44,710 bases of DNA from an uncultured Flavobacterium sp. (GTDB lineage Bacteria > Bacteroidota > Bacteroidia > Flavobacteriales > Flavobacteriaceae). Below are positions 7,304 through 15,743 of the stretch, one piece after another (within the stretch, counting starts at the first letter, position 1; each line of letters starts with the position of its first letter). Below the pieces are notes generated by a model. The model saw nothing but the letters and a program-made list of their open reading frames with translations. It searched no databases and was not told the origin of the DNA. Location: NCBI RefSeq assembly GCF_946481155.1, contig NZ_CAMLMK010000009.1, positions 1 to 44,710 of the forward strand. The letters are read 5' to 3'. The position numbers and the translations under genes are program-made.

Positions 7304-8692
7304 ATGATGATAACACAATCACTTATACAGGAACTTGAAAGCCAGGCCACGGAAATTAAAAAACTGTGTGCCGAATTAAACAGCGATCCCGAATTCATTA
7401 AAAAGATCAACGGATTAGTGATTGGCCCCGAAAGAAAACTGCTTCTTAAGACCGAACATTTTTTAATTTCAGATCTGATTTCCTTAAGCAGAAAATTTGA
7501 AAAAGGGACAAATCCAAAATCGAAGTTTATCCTTGCTTATTATTATGATGTGCTGCGCAATGACCTTTTCGCAAACCCGCAGCAGGCCAAAGCACTTTCG
7601 GAACTGATCATGTCGCCAAATTTCGCTGCCCATTTCCAAAAAATCACAGCGGATAATTTTTTACCGTTAACAGTTGACGAACCGAAAAGCAGTGTGGTGA
7701 CGGTTTTGTCGGATAATAAAAACAGCAGAGTAAGTCAGGTGATTTTGTTTCTGAAAAAGTTCCTTTCGGACGCTTATGGCATTATCGGAAAGGAAGCCGA
7801 TGCTTTTTTTTACGCAGAAGAGAAAAAGCCTGAAAACAATGACACGCTGGCCAAAACACTAGAGGAATTAAACAGTCTTATTGGATTGGAAGAAATCAAA
7901 AAGGATGTGAACGAACTGATCAATTTCCTGAAAATCCAGAAGAAACGTTCCGAGGAAGGTTTAAGGAATACGGAAATTACGCTGCATACTGTTTTTCTTG
8001 GCCCGCCGGGAACAGGGAAAACCACGGTGGCAAGATTGCTGAGCCGAATTTTCAAACATCTGGGCTTTTTGACAAAAGGACAACTTGTGGAAACGGATCG
8101 GGAAGGAATGGTGGCGGGCTACGTAGGTCAGACCGCACTGAAAGTCGACGCGATTGTTAAGGAAAGCCTTGGAGGAGTGTTGTTTATTGACGAAGCCTAT
8201 TCCCTGAATTCTAACGGACTTGGAAATGATTACGGGGGTGAGGCAATAAACACGCTGCTCAAAAGAATGGAAGACCACAGGGAGGACCTTGCTGTAGTAG
8301 TAGCCGGTTATAATGAGCCGATGAAACTTTTTGTTGAATCCAATCCGGGCCTTCGCTCAAGATTCAGCAGGTATTTTCAGTTTGATCATTTTACCGCATC
8401 CGAACTGGTTTTAATATTTGAAAATCTCGCCAAAAAATCAGATTTCATTCTTACGCCAGATGCAAAAGAAAAACTAGGGGATACTTTCGAATTGCTTTTG
8501 GAAAAAAAAGACGAAGGTTTCGGAAACGCGCGTGTCGTCCGGAATTTGTTTGAACGATGCCTTCAAAATCAGGCGAACAGAATTGTCGGTTCCAAAAAAT
8601 TAAGCAAAAAAACACTGAAAACATTAACCGAAGACGATATCCCTGAACCTAAGGAAACACTGGAACAGAATTTCTTTACGACAGGATCATAA
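7304..8692 (+). CDS. AAA+ ATPase of the CbbX/EccA-like type with a novel N-terminal region
   Basis: A 462-residue cytoplasmic protein. Residues 1-185 are helical and unrecognised; they probably select the partner. The AAA+ core has Walker A GPPGTGKT (233-240), Walker B VLFIDEA (292-298), an arginine-finger segment GLRSRF (349-354) and a sensor-2 region GNARVVRN (407-414). The core most resembles the CbbX/CfxQ (Rubisco activase) and EccA (type VII secretion) class, which remodel protein complexes. No Rubisco or type VII genes are visible here, so the link with an ABC transporter is unusual. The second codon is also ATG (7307), so the start may be one residue later. A terminator follows at 8701-8731. 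Confidence 0.88.
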   Translation: MMITQSLIQELESQATEIKKLCAELNSDPEFIKKINGLVIGPERKLLLKTEHFLISDLISLSRKFEKGTNPKSKFILAYYYDVLRNDLFANPQQAKALSELIMSPNFAAHFQKITADNFLPLTVDEPKSSVVTVLSDNKNSRVSQVILFLKKFLSDAYGIIGKEADAFFYAEEKKPENNDTLAKTLEELNSLIGLEEIKKDVNELINFLKIQKKRSEEGLRNTEITLHTVFLGPPGTGKTTVARLLSRIFKHLGFLTKGQLVETDREGMVAGYVGQTALKVDAIVKESLGGVLFIDEAYSLNSNGLGNDYGGEAINTLLKRMEDHREDLAVVVAGYNEPMKLFVESNPGLRSRFSRYFQFDHFTASELVLIFENLAKKSDFILTPDAKEKLGDTFELLLEKKDEGFGNARVVRNLFERCLQNQANRIVGSKKLSKKTLKTLTEDDIPEPKETLEQNFFTTGS

Positions 8693-8700
8693 AGTATCTA

Positions 8701-8731
8701 AAAGAGCCACAATTTGCCGGCTCTTTTTTTT
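8701..8731 (+). terminator. Terminator after the AAA+ ATPase gene
   Basis: Stem AAAGAGCC (8701-8708) with GGCTCTTT (8719-8726) plus T-run. It marks the end of the gene set that starts at 1995. Confidence 0.85.
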
Positions 8732-8986
8732 GACGTATTGCATTGCAAAATTATTTAGCACTGTGATCAGGTAAAATATTTTTTCGTTAACTTTATATAA
8801 GATATTAATTATCAATATGTTGTGACCGTCAACTCATTAAGCGAAAGTTTTTTGCAGTAAATTATTTATGATGATGCCATTCCCCAAATGATAAAAAGCA
8901 TCACCTTCTCATTATGATCGAGAATAGGAAATAAGCTGTTGTTTGTTGTAATTCTTGATTTGAAGTAATCATTTTAAAACTAAGAA
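8732..8986. other. AT-rich intergenic stretch
   Basis: About 250 bases between the terminator and the first lipoprotein gene. I see no ORF with a plausible product and no RNA gene. One weak -7-like box, TAACTTTA (8788-8795), lacks a TTG at the right distance. Nothing further can be supported. Confidence 0.5.
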
Positions 8987-9481
8987 ATGAAAGCAATTTT
9001 ATCATTTGTAGCATTATTGTTATTCTTTCAAAGCTGTTCAAAGGAAGAATTTGAACCGTTAAAAGAACCACAAACCACAGTAAAAATCCCAGGCAGCTTT
9101 CAGGGAACTATTAAATATGTTTATTTTGAAGATTGGATTTCCGGAGTACGTGGCGGCGGCAGTGGCACTCATTTTTTTATAGAATTCAAAGAACCGCTTT
9201 CGCCTGAAATCTCCTTGAGCCAATTGTACTTTAGAGGTAAACAGGCAAAAGTTATCGCAGTCTCGGATTTGCGTTATGTCGCTAACTTCACCAACAGGGA
9301 AACCAATTCTGAGGATACCGTTTTGTCCGATTCAGATGCAGATAAGATGACGCTCTTTATAGAACCGCCATTTCCAATAGAAGATGGAGAAGCCTTGCTG
9401 GAGTATTTCGACAATCAGCAAATAAATTATTACCGGATCGCTAAAATTGAGGAGCGTGAATTAGTTTTTTATCCGCAATAA
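8987..9481 (+). CDS. Small lipoprotein, paralogue of the one at 10043-10486
   Basis: A 164-residue protein with a lipoprotein signal: hydrophobic stretch, then FFQSC with the acylated Cys at residue 17. The mature part opens with a motif YFEDWISGVRGGGSG followed by FFIEFKEPLS and a later YFRGKQAKV. The same pattern (YFERWMAGVRGGGAG, FHVRFKSPLS, VFKGKEA) occurs in the lipoprotein at 10043-10486, so the two are clearly paralogues. The family is known to me only as uncharacterised small lipoproteins of Bacteroidetes. It may sit on the outer membrane; the function is unknown. A terminator follows at 9530-9557. Confidence 0.85.
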   Translation: MKAILSFVALLLFFQSCSKEEFEPLKEPQTTVKIPGSFQGTIKYVYFEDWISGVRGGGSGTHFFIEFKEPLSPEISLSQLYFRGKQAKVIAVSDLRYVANFTNRETNSEDTVLSDSDADKMTLFIEPPFPIEDGEALLEYFDNQQINYYRIAKIEERELVFYPQ

Positions 9482-9529
9482 AAGTTGGAAGATGTTAATT
9501 TTATATGTGAAATTCGTTAAATAATAACA

Positions 9530-9557
9530 GGAGTCAATGAATGTTGGCTCCTTTTTT
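9530..9557 (+). terminator. Terminator after first small lipoprotein
   Basis: Stem GGAGTCAA (9530-9537) with TTGGCTCC (9544-9551, one G-U pair) and a T-run. Confidence 0.8.
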
Positions 9558-9586
9558 GTTTAAATTTATATGATAATTCAAACAAC

Positions 9587-10030
9587 TTGAATGTGGAAAT
9601 TAAAGAACTCACAACACTGGATGAAATGACAGAACAGTTCCAACTGATGCAACAACTTTATCCCAACATGAATCTTGAAAAGTACCAGACTTTTTTAAAG
9701 GACATGATTCCAAATAATTATATCCAGATAGCTGTTTTCGACAAGGAAAAATGCGTTGGCATTACGGGTTGCTGGGCTTCCACCAAACTCTGGAGCGGAA
9801 AATATCTCGAAATCGACAATTTTGTCGTACATGAGGACCACCGCTCAAAGGGAATCGGAAAAATGCTGACCGATTTTATCGAACAAAAAGCGCTGTCGAT
9901 GGGCTGCACCAATATTGTGCTCGACGCTTTTACAACAAATTTTGATGCCCACCGTTTCTACTACAATCAGGGTTATGGGCCGAAAGGGTTTCATTTTGTA
10001 AAAATCTTAAACGAGTCCGGACTCACCTAA
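9587..10030 (+). CDS. GNAT family N-acetyltransferase
   Basis: A 147-residue acetyltransferase that would transfer acetyl from acetyl-CoA to an amine. The central LEIDNFVVHEDHRSKGIGKML segment contains motif A with the R-S-K-G-I-G acetyl-CoA pyrophosphate loop, and AHRFYYNQGY near the C-terminus is the usual motif B. No in-frame ATG precedes the first beta strand (VEIKELTT), so the start is non-ATG: TTG at 9587 or GTG at 9593. The only ATG nearby, at 9591, is out of frame. It ends 12 bases before the second small lipoprotein gene, so the two may be cotranscribed. The substrate is unknown. Confidence 0.88.
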   Translation: MNVEIKELTTLDEMTEQFQLMQQLYPNMNLEKYQTFLKDMIPNNYIQIAVFDKEKCVGITGCWASTKLWSGKYLEIDNFVVHEDHRSKGIGKMLTDFIEQKALSMGCTNIVLDAFTTNFDAHRFYYNQGYGPKGFHFVKILNESGLT

Positions 10031-10042
10031 AAAGTAAAAATC

Positions 10043-10486
10043 ATGAAATCATTTCTATTGCTGATTATGAGTATGATGTTTTTTTCCTGTCAGTCTCAAA
10101 AAGAAATTGCCGCAAAAATCGCGACTTCCATTGAAGAGGTTTATTTTGAAAGATGGATGGCCGGCGTTCGCGGAGGCGGGGCCGGAATTAATTTTCATGT
10201 GCGTTTCAAATCGCCGCTTTCCAAAACAGTACAATTACAGAAAGTTGTGTTTAAAGGCAAAGAAGCCCTATTTTCAAAACAAGACGACTTAAACTACATG
10301 GCCGGTATTACAACCAAAAAAGGTGGCAGAACGGATACCGAAGAAGAAACGAACGAGCCACTGCCGGAAAGCAATGAAGCAAAGCTTTATTTCATCGTAA
10401 ACGGGAAATCGGCGATCCATACGCTGGAAAACGTCAACGAAAAAGAAATGCTTGCCTATCCGGTTATGAATAAAAACCGGGAATAG
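10043..10486 (+). CDS. Small lipoprotein, paralogue of the one at 8987-9481
   Basis: A 147-residue protein with a short lipoprotein signal ending MFFSC (Cys at residue 16). It shares the YFE-W-GVRGGG-G block, the FK-PLS block and the F-GK block with the paralogue at 8987-9481, but diverges in the C-terminal third, where this copy is richer in Glu and Asn. The Gly-Gly-Gly turn and the aromatic residues just before it are the most conserved feature and probably matter to structure or binding. It directly follows the GNAT gene (12 bases). The function is unknown. Confidence 0.85.
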   Translation: MKSFLLLIMSMMFFSCQSQKEIAAKIATSIEEVYFERWMAGVRGGGAGINFHVRFKSPLSKTVQLQKVVFKGKEALFSKQDDLNYMAGITTKKGGRTDTEEETNEPLPESNEAKLYFIVNGKSAIHTLENVNEKEMLAYPVMNKNRE

Positions 10487-10487
10487 T

Positions 10488-10495
10488 TACTTTTG
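10488..10495 (+). promoter_or_regulatory. Perfect -7 box before the flippase gene
   Basis: TACTTTTG matches TAnnTTTG exactly. No TTG was found at the usual distance upstream. A transcript from here would start near base 10500, which favours the downstream TTG start codon at 10523 over the TTG at 10493 that overlaps the box. Confidence 0.4.
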
Positions 10496-10522
10496 CATAT
10501 CATCAGCCAAAACAAAAACACT

Positions 10523-11992
10523 TTGAGCGTCTATAAAAACCTTTTCAAGCAGACTTTTATTTACGGAATTGCTACGGTGCTTCCCCGAATGATCAGTTTC
10601 CTGCTCAATCCTTTGTATGTAAAATTTTTACCGAATGCCAGCGATTTTGGAGAGGTGACGGTTGTATTCGCGTACATGGTTTTTTTCAATGTGTTATTGT
10701 CCTACGGAATGGAAACTGCCTTCTTCCGTTTTTACAACAAAGAAGAGAATAAGAAAAGCGTTATTGAAACCACCACGATTTCTGTTTTTTGGACGTCGGT
10801 AGTGTTTCTCGTTATTGCCCTGCTATTTAAAAATGCCCTGGCCGGATTTCTAAACATTGACCCGCAATACATCACCTACACGATTTGGATTTTGGCGCTG
10901 GATGCATTGGTAGTAGTGCCCTTTTGCAAACTTAGGGCTTTCCAGCGACCAATGAAATATGCTGTGATTAAAATCGCAAACGTGATTATTAATCTGAGCC
11001 TGAACGTATTCTTTTTGGTTTTTCTCCCCAAATTGGCAGAAAGCCATCAAAACGGATTTTTAGAAAGCATTTATATCGAGGATTTTCAGGTAGGCTACGT
11101 GTTTGTTGCAAATCTGCTGGCCAGTTTAGCTACGCTGCTGGTGTTCATTCCGGAATACTATTCCCTGAAATGGAAATTCGATTTTCCACTTTGGAAACAA
11201 ATGCTGCAATACGCTTTCCCAATCCTTTTTGCCGGATTAGCGTTTGGCGTGAACGAGCACTTCGATAAAATCCTGTTAAAACTAATGCATGTTGATTTGG
11301 CCGAAATCGGTGCTTATGGTGCGTGTTATAAAATCGGGTTGTTCATGGTCTTGTTCCGAACCGCCTATACTTTAGGCATTGAACCGTTCTTTTTCAGTCA
11401 TGCCGGAAACGAAAATGCGCCGCAAACCTACGCCACCATCACTAAATACTTTGTCATTTTCGGATCGCTGATTTTCCTGGGCGTAGTCGTTTTTTCCGAT
11501 ATCATTAAATATTTTTTAGTTCCGAATCCCGACTATTGGGAAGCGATGAAAGTCGTTCCGCTGATCGTTCTGGCCAATTTCTTCCTCGGAATTTATACCA
11601 GTCTTTCCGTATGGTACAAACTGATCGACAAGACCAAAATAGGTGCGTATATTTCAGCTGTTGGTGCCATAATAACATTGCTTTTAAATTACCTGCTGAT
11701 ACCGAAATTCAGTTACATGGGTTCGGCTGTGGCGACTTTGGCGGCTTATGGATCTATGATGGGGATTTCGTATTTCCTTGGAAATAAGCAGTATCCGATT
11801 CCGTATGACAAGAAACGTATCTTTGGCTATCTGGGAATTTCCACACTATTGGCAGGTCTTTCGTTCTATGTGCCAATCTTCCGTCAAAGCTATATTTTCG
11901 GAATTATTGCCATCCTGGTTTTTACCTATTTCATCTACCACAACGAAAAAGAAACCTTATTGCGCATCATCAAACGAAAACCTAGGGCTTAA
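10523..11992 (+). CDS. Oligosaccharide flippase family membrane protein (Wzx/MVF-like)
   Basis: A polytopic inner-membrane protein with about 12-14 hydrophobic helices, of the MOP flippase superfamily that moves lipid-linked oligosaccharides across the membrane. The N-terminal pattern SVYKNLFKQTFIYGIATVLP and the following FLLNPLYVKFLP are typical of flavobacterial polysaccharide-biosynthesis flippases. I set the start at the TTG at 10523 (489 residues): it lies directly before the conserved SVYKNLFKQ segment, and the alternative TTG at 10493 falls within a -7 promoter-like box. No glycosyltransferases are adjacent, but a sugar nucleotidyltransferase follows two genes later. Confidence 0.88.
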   Translation: MSVYKNLFKQTFIYGIATVLPRMISFLLNPLYVKFLPNASDFGEVTVVFAYMVFFNVLLSYGMETAFFRFYNKEENKKSVIETTTISVFWTSVVFLVIALLFKNALAGFLNIDPQYITYTIWILALDALVVVPFCKLRAFQRPMKYAVIKIANVIINLSLNVFFLVFLPKLAESHQNGFLESIYIEDFQVGYVFVANLLASLATLLVFIPEYYSLKWKFDFPLWKQMLQYAFPILFAGLAFGVNEHFDKILLKLMHVDLAEIGAYGACYKIGLFMVLFRTAYTLGIEPFFFSHAGNENAPQTYATITKYFVIFGSLIFLGVVVFSDIIKYFLVPNPDYWEAMKVVPLIVLANFFLGIYTSLSVWYKLIDKTKIGAYISAVGAIITLLLNYLLIPKFSYMGSAVATLAAYGSMMGISYFLGNKQYPIPYDKKRIFGYLGISTLLAGLSFYVPIFRQSYIFGIIAILVFTYFIYHNEKETLLRIIKRKPRA

Positions 11993-12085
11993 GACATCCT
12001 TTTTCCAGAAAAACAATAAAGGCAAACGCCTGAAAAGTGGCTTAATTTTTTTACTTTTAGACTTTCATATTATAATTATCCAAAA

Positions 12086-12520
12086 ATGACCATCAGAATC
12101 ATCAATAAATCCCAACATCCATTGCCCAATTACGAAACGAATGCTTCGGCGGGGATGGATTTGAGAGCCAATATCATCGAACCTATAACCCTTCAGCCGC
12201 TGGAAAGAGCTTTAGTAAAAACCGGGCTTTTTATTGAATTGCCAATAGGTTACGAGGCACAGGTACGTCCCAGAAGCGGACTTGCATTCAAAAAAGGAAT
12301 TACGGTTTTAAATTCACCGGGTACCGTTGACGCGGATTATCGGGGAGAAATTGGAGTGATTCTCGTGAATTTATCCAATGAAACGTTTGTAATCGAAAAT
12401 GGCGAGCGCATTGCCCAGCTGATCATCGCAAAACACGAAAGAGCAACTTGGGAGGAAGTGATCGAGCTTTCTGAAACCTCAAGGGGTGAAGGCGGATTCG
12501 GAAGTACCGGAGTAAAATAG
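12086..12520 (+). CDS. dut: dUTP diphosphatase
   Basis: Hydrolyses dUTP to dUMP and pyrophosphate, keeping uracil out of DNA and supplying dUMP for thymidylate synthesis; acts as a cytoplasmic homotrimer. All five family motifs appear in order within 144 residues: [16 protein letters not shown], the [13 protein letters not shown] segment with catalytic Asp and substrate-binding Tyr region, RIAQLII, and the C-terminal [10 protein letters not shown] arm that closes over the active site. The length is normal. It begins 93 bases after the flippase gene and leads a run of envelope-related genes on the same strand. Confidence 0.97.
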   Translation: MTIRIINKSQHPLPNYETNASAGMDLRANIIEPITLQPLERALVKTGLFIELPIGYEAQVRPRSGLAFKKGITVLNSPGTVDADYRGEIGVILVNLSNETFVIENGERIAQLIIAKHERATWEEVIELSETSRGEGGFGSTGVK

Positions 12521-12592
12521 TGAGCAGTTTCCGGTTTTCAATAAAGAGTGAAACTAATATAGAACAACAAGATACATTATACAATTAATAAA

Positions 12593-13603
12593 ATGAAAAT
12601 CATAGTGCCAATGGCGGGACGTGGCTCTCGTCTTAGACCTCATACTTTAACCATCCCAAAACCTTTAATCCCGATTGCCGGAAAACCGATTGTACATCGT
12701 TTAGTCGAAGACATCGCGGGCGTAATCAATCAGGATATTGAGGAAATTGCTTTTATCATTCATGAAAGTTTTGGAAAACAGGTGGAGAAAGACTTAATTG
12801 CCATCGCTGAAAAATTAGGTTCCAAAGGAAGGATTTATTACCAAAATGAAGCGTTAGGAACGGCTCATGCGATCATGTGTGCCAAAGAAAGTATGAGCGG
12901 ACCCATAGTGGTGGCTTATGCGGACACACTTTTCAGAGCCGATTTTACGTTAGATACTACAGCAGACAGTGTTATCTGGGTAAAGCAGGTCGAAGATCCA
13001 AGCGCTTTCGGTGTGGTGAAGCTAAACGAAAACAATCAGATTGTCGATTTCGTGGAAAAGCCAAAAGAATTCGTATCGGATTTGGCAATCATCGGAATTT
13101 ATTACTTTAAAAGCGGTGAAGCCTTGCGTTCAGAATTGCAATTCTTATTAGATAACAATGTTGTAAAAGGCGGCGAATACCAATTGACGGACGGCTTGGA
13201 AAATATGAAACAAAAAGGCATGAAATTTGTGCCCGGTACTGTAGCCGAATGGATGGATTGCGGAAACAAAGATGTAACGGTGGAAACCAATTCAAGGATG
13301 CTGAGTTTCCTTGAGAAAGACGGTGTCAACCTGGTTTCGGATACTGTGCGAATTGAGAATTCAACTATTATCCCGCCTTGCTTTATTGGGGATGGCGTGG
13401 TGTTGATCAATTCGACTGTCGGACCAAACGTTTCGCTGGGAAAGGCAACACATCTGATTGACACAAAAATTAAGAACAGTTTAGTGCAAACGCACGCTCA
13501 TATAAAAAATGCGAGTCTCGACAATGCCATGATCGGGAATCACGCTACGTTTGACGGGAAGTTTACCAGTGTGAGCATCGGAGATTACTCCGTATTAGAA
13601 TAG
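12593..13603 (+). CDS. Sugar-phosphate nucleotidyltransferase
   Basis: A 336-residue enzyme that would join a sugar-1-phosphate to a nucleoside triphosphate, giving an activated sugar. The N-terminus holds the signature GRGSRLRPHTL followed by PKPLIPIAGKPI, which binds the nucleotide and phosphate; the FVEKPKEF segment and the EWMDCGNK segment are also typical of glucose-1-phosphate thymidylyl/uridylyl transferases. Residues from about 250 on have hexapeptide-like repeats (left-handed beta helix), as in bifunctional or regulated members. The exact sugar and nucleotide cannot be told. The next gene starts 3 bases after its stop, so they are cotranscribed. Confidence 0.9.
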   Translation: MKIIVPMAGRGSRLRPHTLTIPKPLIPIAGKPIVHRLVEDIAGVINQDIEEIAFIIHESFGKQVEKDLIAIAEKLGSKGRIYYQNEALGTAHAIMCAKESMSGPIVVAYADTLFRADFTLDTTADSVIWVKQVEDPSAFGVVKLNENNQIVDFVEKPKEFVSDLAIIGIYYFKSGEALRSELQFLLDNNVVKGGEYQLTDGLENMKQKGMKFVPGTVAEWMDCGNKDVTVETNSRMLSFLEKDGVNLVSDTVRIENSTIIPPCFIGDGVVLINSTVGPNVSLGKATHLIDTKIKNSLVQTHAHIKNASLDNAMIGNHATFDGKFTSVSIGDYSVLE

Positions 13604-13606
13604 AAA

Positions 13607-14959
13607 ATGACAGGAAGACGTTGGATACATAAAGGAATTGTTTTAGGGATTTTACTGATCTCCACGCTTTCTTTTGCGCAAATCGAACCGGATTCCATTG
13701 CCCTTTCCAAAAATGCTTTTCACGAACATTTCTTCGAATCGCTTAAGCAAAAAGGAATAGAGAATTACGACAAAGCCATTATCGAGATCGAAAAATGCAT
13801 CAAAATGGAACCCAACAATCCGGTACTGTACCATGAGTTGGGAAAAAATCTTTTGTCGCTGAAGAAATATCCGGAAGCACAGCGTGCCTTTCAGAAGGCG
13901 GTCGACCTAAACCCAAAAGAGCGTTGGTACTGGAATGGTTTATACGATGTCTTTTATGAAACAAGAGACTACCAGCAATCGATTACCGTAGTCCAGAAAC
14001 TGATTGAATTCGATAAAGGTTTTCAGGACGATCTGGTATCACTTTATATGTATACGCGACAGTTTGACAAAGCTTATGCCTTAATTGAGGAGATGGAACG
14101 CACGTCCAATATTTCGCAAATGATGGAGACGTACAAACTTCAGATCATGAGCGAAAGCCAGTCCAAAAAACCACAGAAGGAGCAATTGGAAGAAGCCATC
14201 CGCAAGTTCCCAAATGTGGAAGACAATTACATCCAGCTGATTTACCTGTATTCTGAGAACAACCAGGAAGAAAAAGCCCTGGAAGTAGCCAAAAAATTGG
14301 AGCAGAACATTCCAAATTCGGACTGGGCGCAAGTCAGCTTGTTTAAGTTTCATCTGAACAACAGCAATGGGGAAAAAGCGGCACAGGCAATGCACGCGGC
14401 ATTGAAAAGCCCTAAAATTGAGATGAAGATCAAACATCGGATTCTGAATGAATTTTTGATTTTTGTCAATAATTCCAACACGTTCGATAAGGAATTGGAT
14501 AAAGCCGTTGATTATTTCGGAGATGACACGACCGTGAATGTAGCCAAGGAAATAGGGATATTTTTCCTGAATAAGAAAAAACCGGAGAAAGCCATTCATT
14601 ATTTTGAGAAAAGCCTTGTGAAACAAAAAGACGACATACTCGTTATAGAGTTGTTATTGCAGGCGTACGCCGATAAAAACCAGTTTGACAAAGTCCGTGC
14701 AAAATCTCAGGAATTTCTTGAAATGTATCCGACGCATGCCCGATTGTATTTTTATGCCGGTTTAGCCCAAAACCAATTAAAGAATTATAAAAAAGCATTG
14801 GAGTTCTTAACTTCGGGAATGGATTTTGTAGTAGATGATACTGACTTAGAGATTAATTTCAATATCCAGCTCGGAGAAGCCTACAACGGATTAGGTGACC
14901 AAAAGAAAAAGGAAACTTATTTCAAAAAGGCGGAACAATTGCTAAAACAAAAAAAATAA
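13607..14959 (+). CDS. Exported tetratricopeptide-repeat protein
   Basis: A 450-residue protein with a cleavable signal peptide ending STLSFAQ (about residue 25), so it is periplasmic. The rest is made of TPR-like helical pairs, clear in NPVLYHELGKNLLSLKKYPE and FQKAVDLNPKERWYWNGLYD and again near the C-terminus (YAGLAQNQLKNYKKALEFL). TPR arrays bind other proteins, so a scaffold role in envelope assembly is likely. It sits between the nucleotidyltransferase (3 bases) and the DUF4292 lipoprotein gene, whose ATG overlaps its TAA by one base. This gene order recurs in flavobacteria as far as I recall. Confidence 0.9.
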   Translation: MTGRRWIHKGIVLGILLISTLSFAQIEPDSIALSKNAFHEHFFESLKQKGIENYDKAIIEIEKCIKMEPNNPVLYHELGKNLLSLKKYPEAQRAFQKAVDLNPKERWYWNGLYDVFYETRDYQQSITVVQKLIEFDKGFQDDLVSLYMYTRQFDKAYALIEEMERTSNISQMMETYKLQIMSESQSKKPQKEQLEEAIRKFPNVEDNYIQLIYLYSENNQEEKALEVAKKLEQNIPNSDWAQVSLFKFHLNNSNGEKAAQAMHAALKSPKIEMKIKHRILNEFLIFVNNSNTFDKELDKAVDYFGDDTTVNVAKEIGIFFLNKKKPEKAIHYFEKSLVKQKDDILVIELLLQAYADKNQFDKVRAKSQEFLEMYPTHARLYFYAGLAQNQLKNYKKALEFLTSGMDFVVDDTDLEINFNIQLGEAYNGLGDQKKKETYFKKAEQLLKQKK

Positions 14960-15723
14960 TGCGAAAATTGCTTGTGGTCTTCGGACTGGTATTTTTAGTG
15001 TCCTGTAAATCGAAACAGGTTGCCGTAGAACAGGGGGCAGCATCTGAAAATGTAGCGCTGTCCAAAATCATTTCCGGGCATTACGCCAACAGGAAAAACT
15101 TTGAAACGCTCAATATCAAAGCCAATGCGCAGTACGAAGACGAAAAGCAGTCACAGAACGTAACCGCAGAAATCCGCATCAAAAAAGACGAGAAAATCCT
15201 TGTGATTGTACGTTTTTTAGGTATCACTATGGCAAAAGCGTTGATTACTCCGGAAAAAGTAAGCTATTACGAAAAAATCAACGGGAAATATTTTGAAGGG
15301 AATTACACGGCGCTAAGCAACTGGTTGGGCACTGATCTTGATTTCCAGAAAGTGCAGAACCTTTTCCTCGGAATGGCAATCGATGATTTGACAAAAGGTC
15401 AATACGCAGAGTCAATCGAAAATAATTTGTATAAACTGAAAAGTGTAAAAAACGGAACCGAGAAAACGTTTTTATTCGAAGGCGCCAATTTCCTGCTGAA
15501 AAAGGAGACGCTTATACAAAAAGCGGAAGAACGGTCCCTGGACATAAGCTATCTTTCACATAAAGAGTCACCTAAGGGATTTATGCCTTTGGAAATCGCC
15601 ATTGAAGCGGAGCAGAAGCAAAAAGTGTCCATCCAGATTGGATACAATTCATTCGCGTTTAATGAATCTTTATCATTCACTTATGATGTTCCGGAAGGCT
15701 ATGAACAAATTTTTATTGATTAA
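14959..15723 (+). CDS. DUF4292 lipoprotein
   Basis: A 254-residue lipoprotein with signal FLVSC (acylated Cys at about residue 16). The body has alternating beta strands (LNIKANAQYEDEKQSQNVTAEIRIKKDEKILVIV in outline), reminiscent of the LolA/LolB half-barrel fold. It matches my recollection of the Bacteroidetes family DUF4292. By analogy with LolB it might take part in lipoprotein or lipid handling at the outer membrane; that is inference from fold resemblance only. The start overlaps the preceding stop by one base, showing translational coupling, and the EnvC-like gene follows within 20 bases. Confidence 0.85.
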   Translation: MRKLLVVFGLVFLVSCKSKQVAVEQGAASENVALSKIISGHYANRKNFETLNIKANAQYEDEKQSQNVTAEIRIKKDEKILVIVRFLGITMAKALITPEKVSYYEKINGKYFEGNYTALSNWLGTDLDFQKVQNLFLGMAIDDLTKGQYAESIENNLYKLKSVKNGTEKTFLFEGANFLLKKETLIQKAEERSLDISYLSHKESPKGFMPLEIAIEAEQKQKVSIQIGYNSFAFNESLSFTYDVPEGYEQIFID

Positions 15724-15743
15724 ATTTGCCAAAATTACAAACG

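Noticed and set aside
1995..8692. Considered as an anti-phage defence island
   Set aside because: No nuclease, toxin, methylase, reverse transcriptase or mobile-element gene is present; the content points to envelope and transport.
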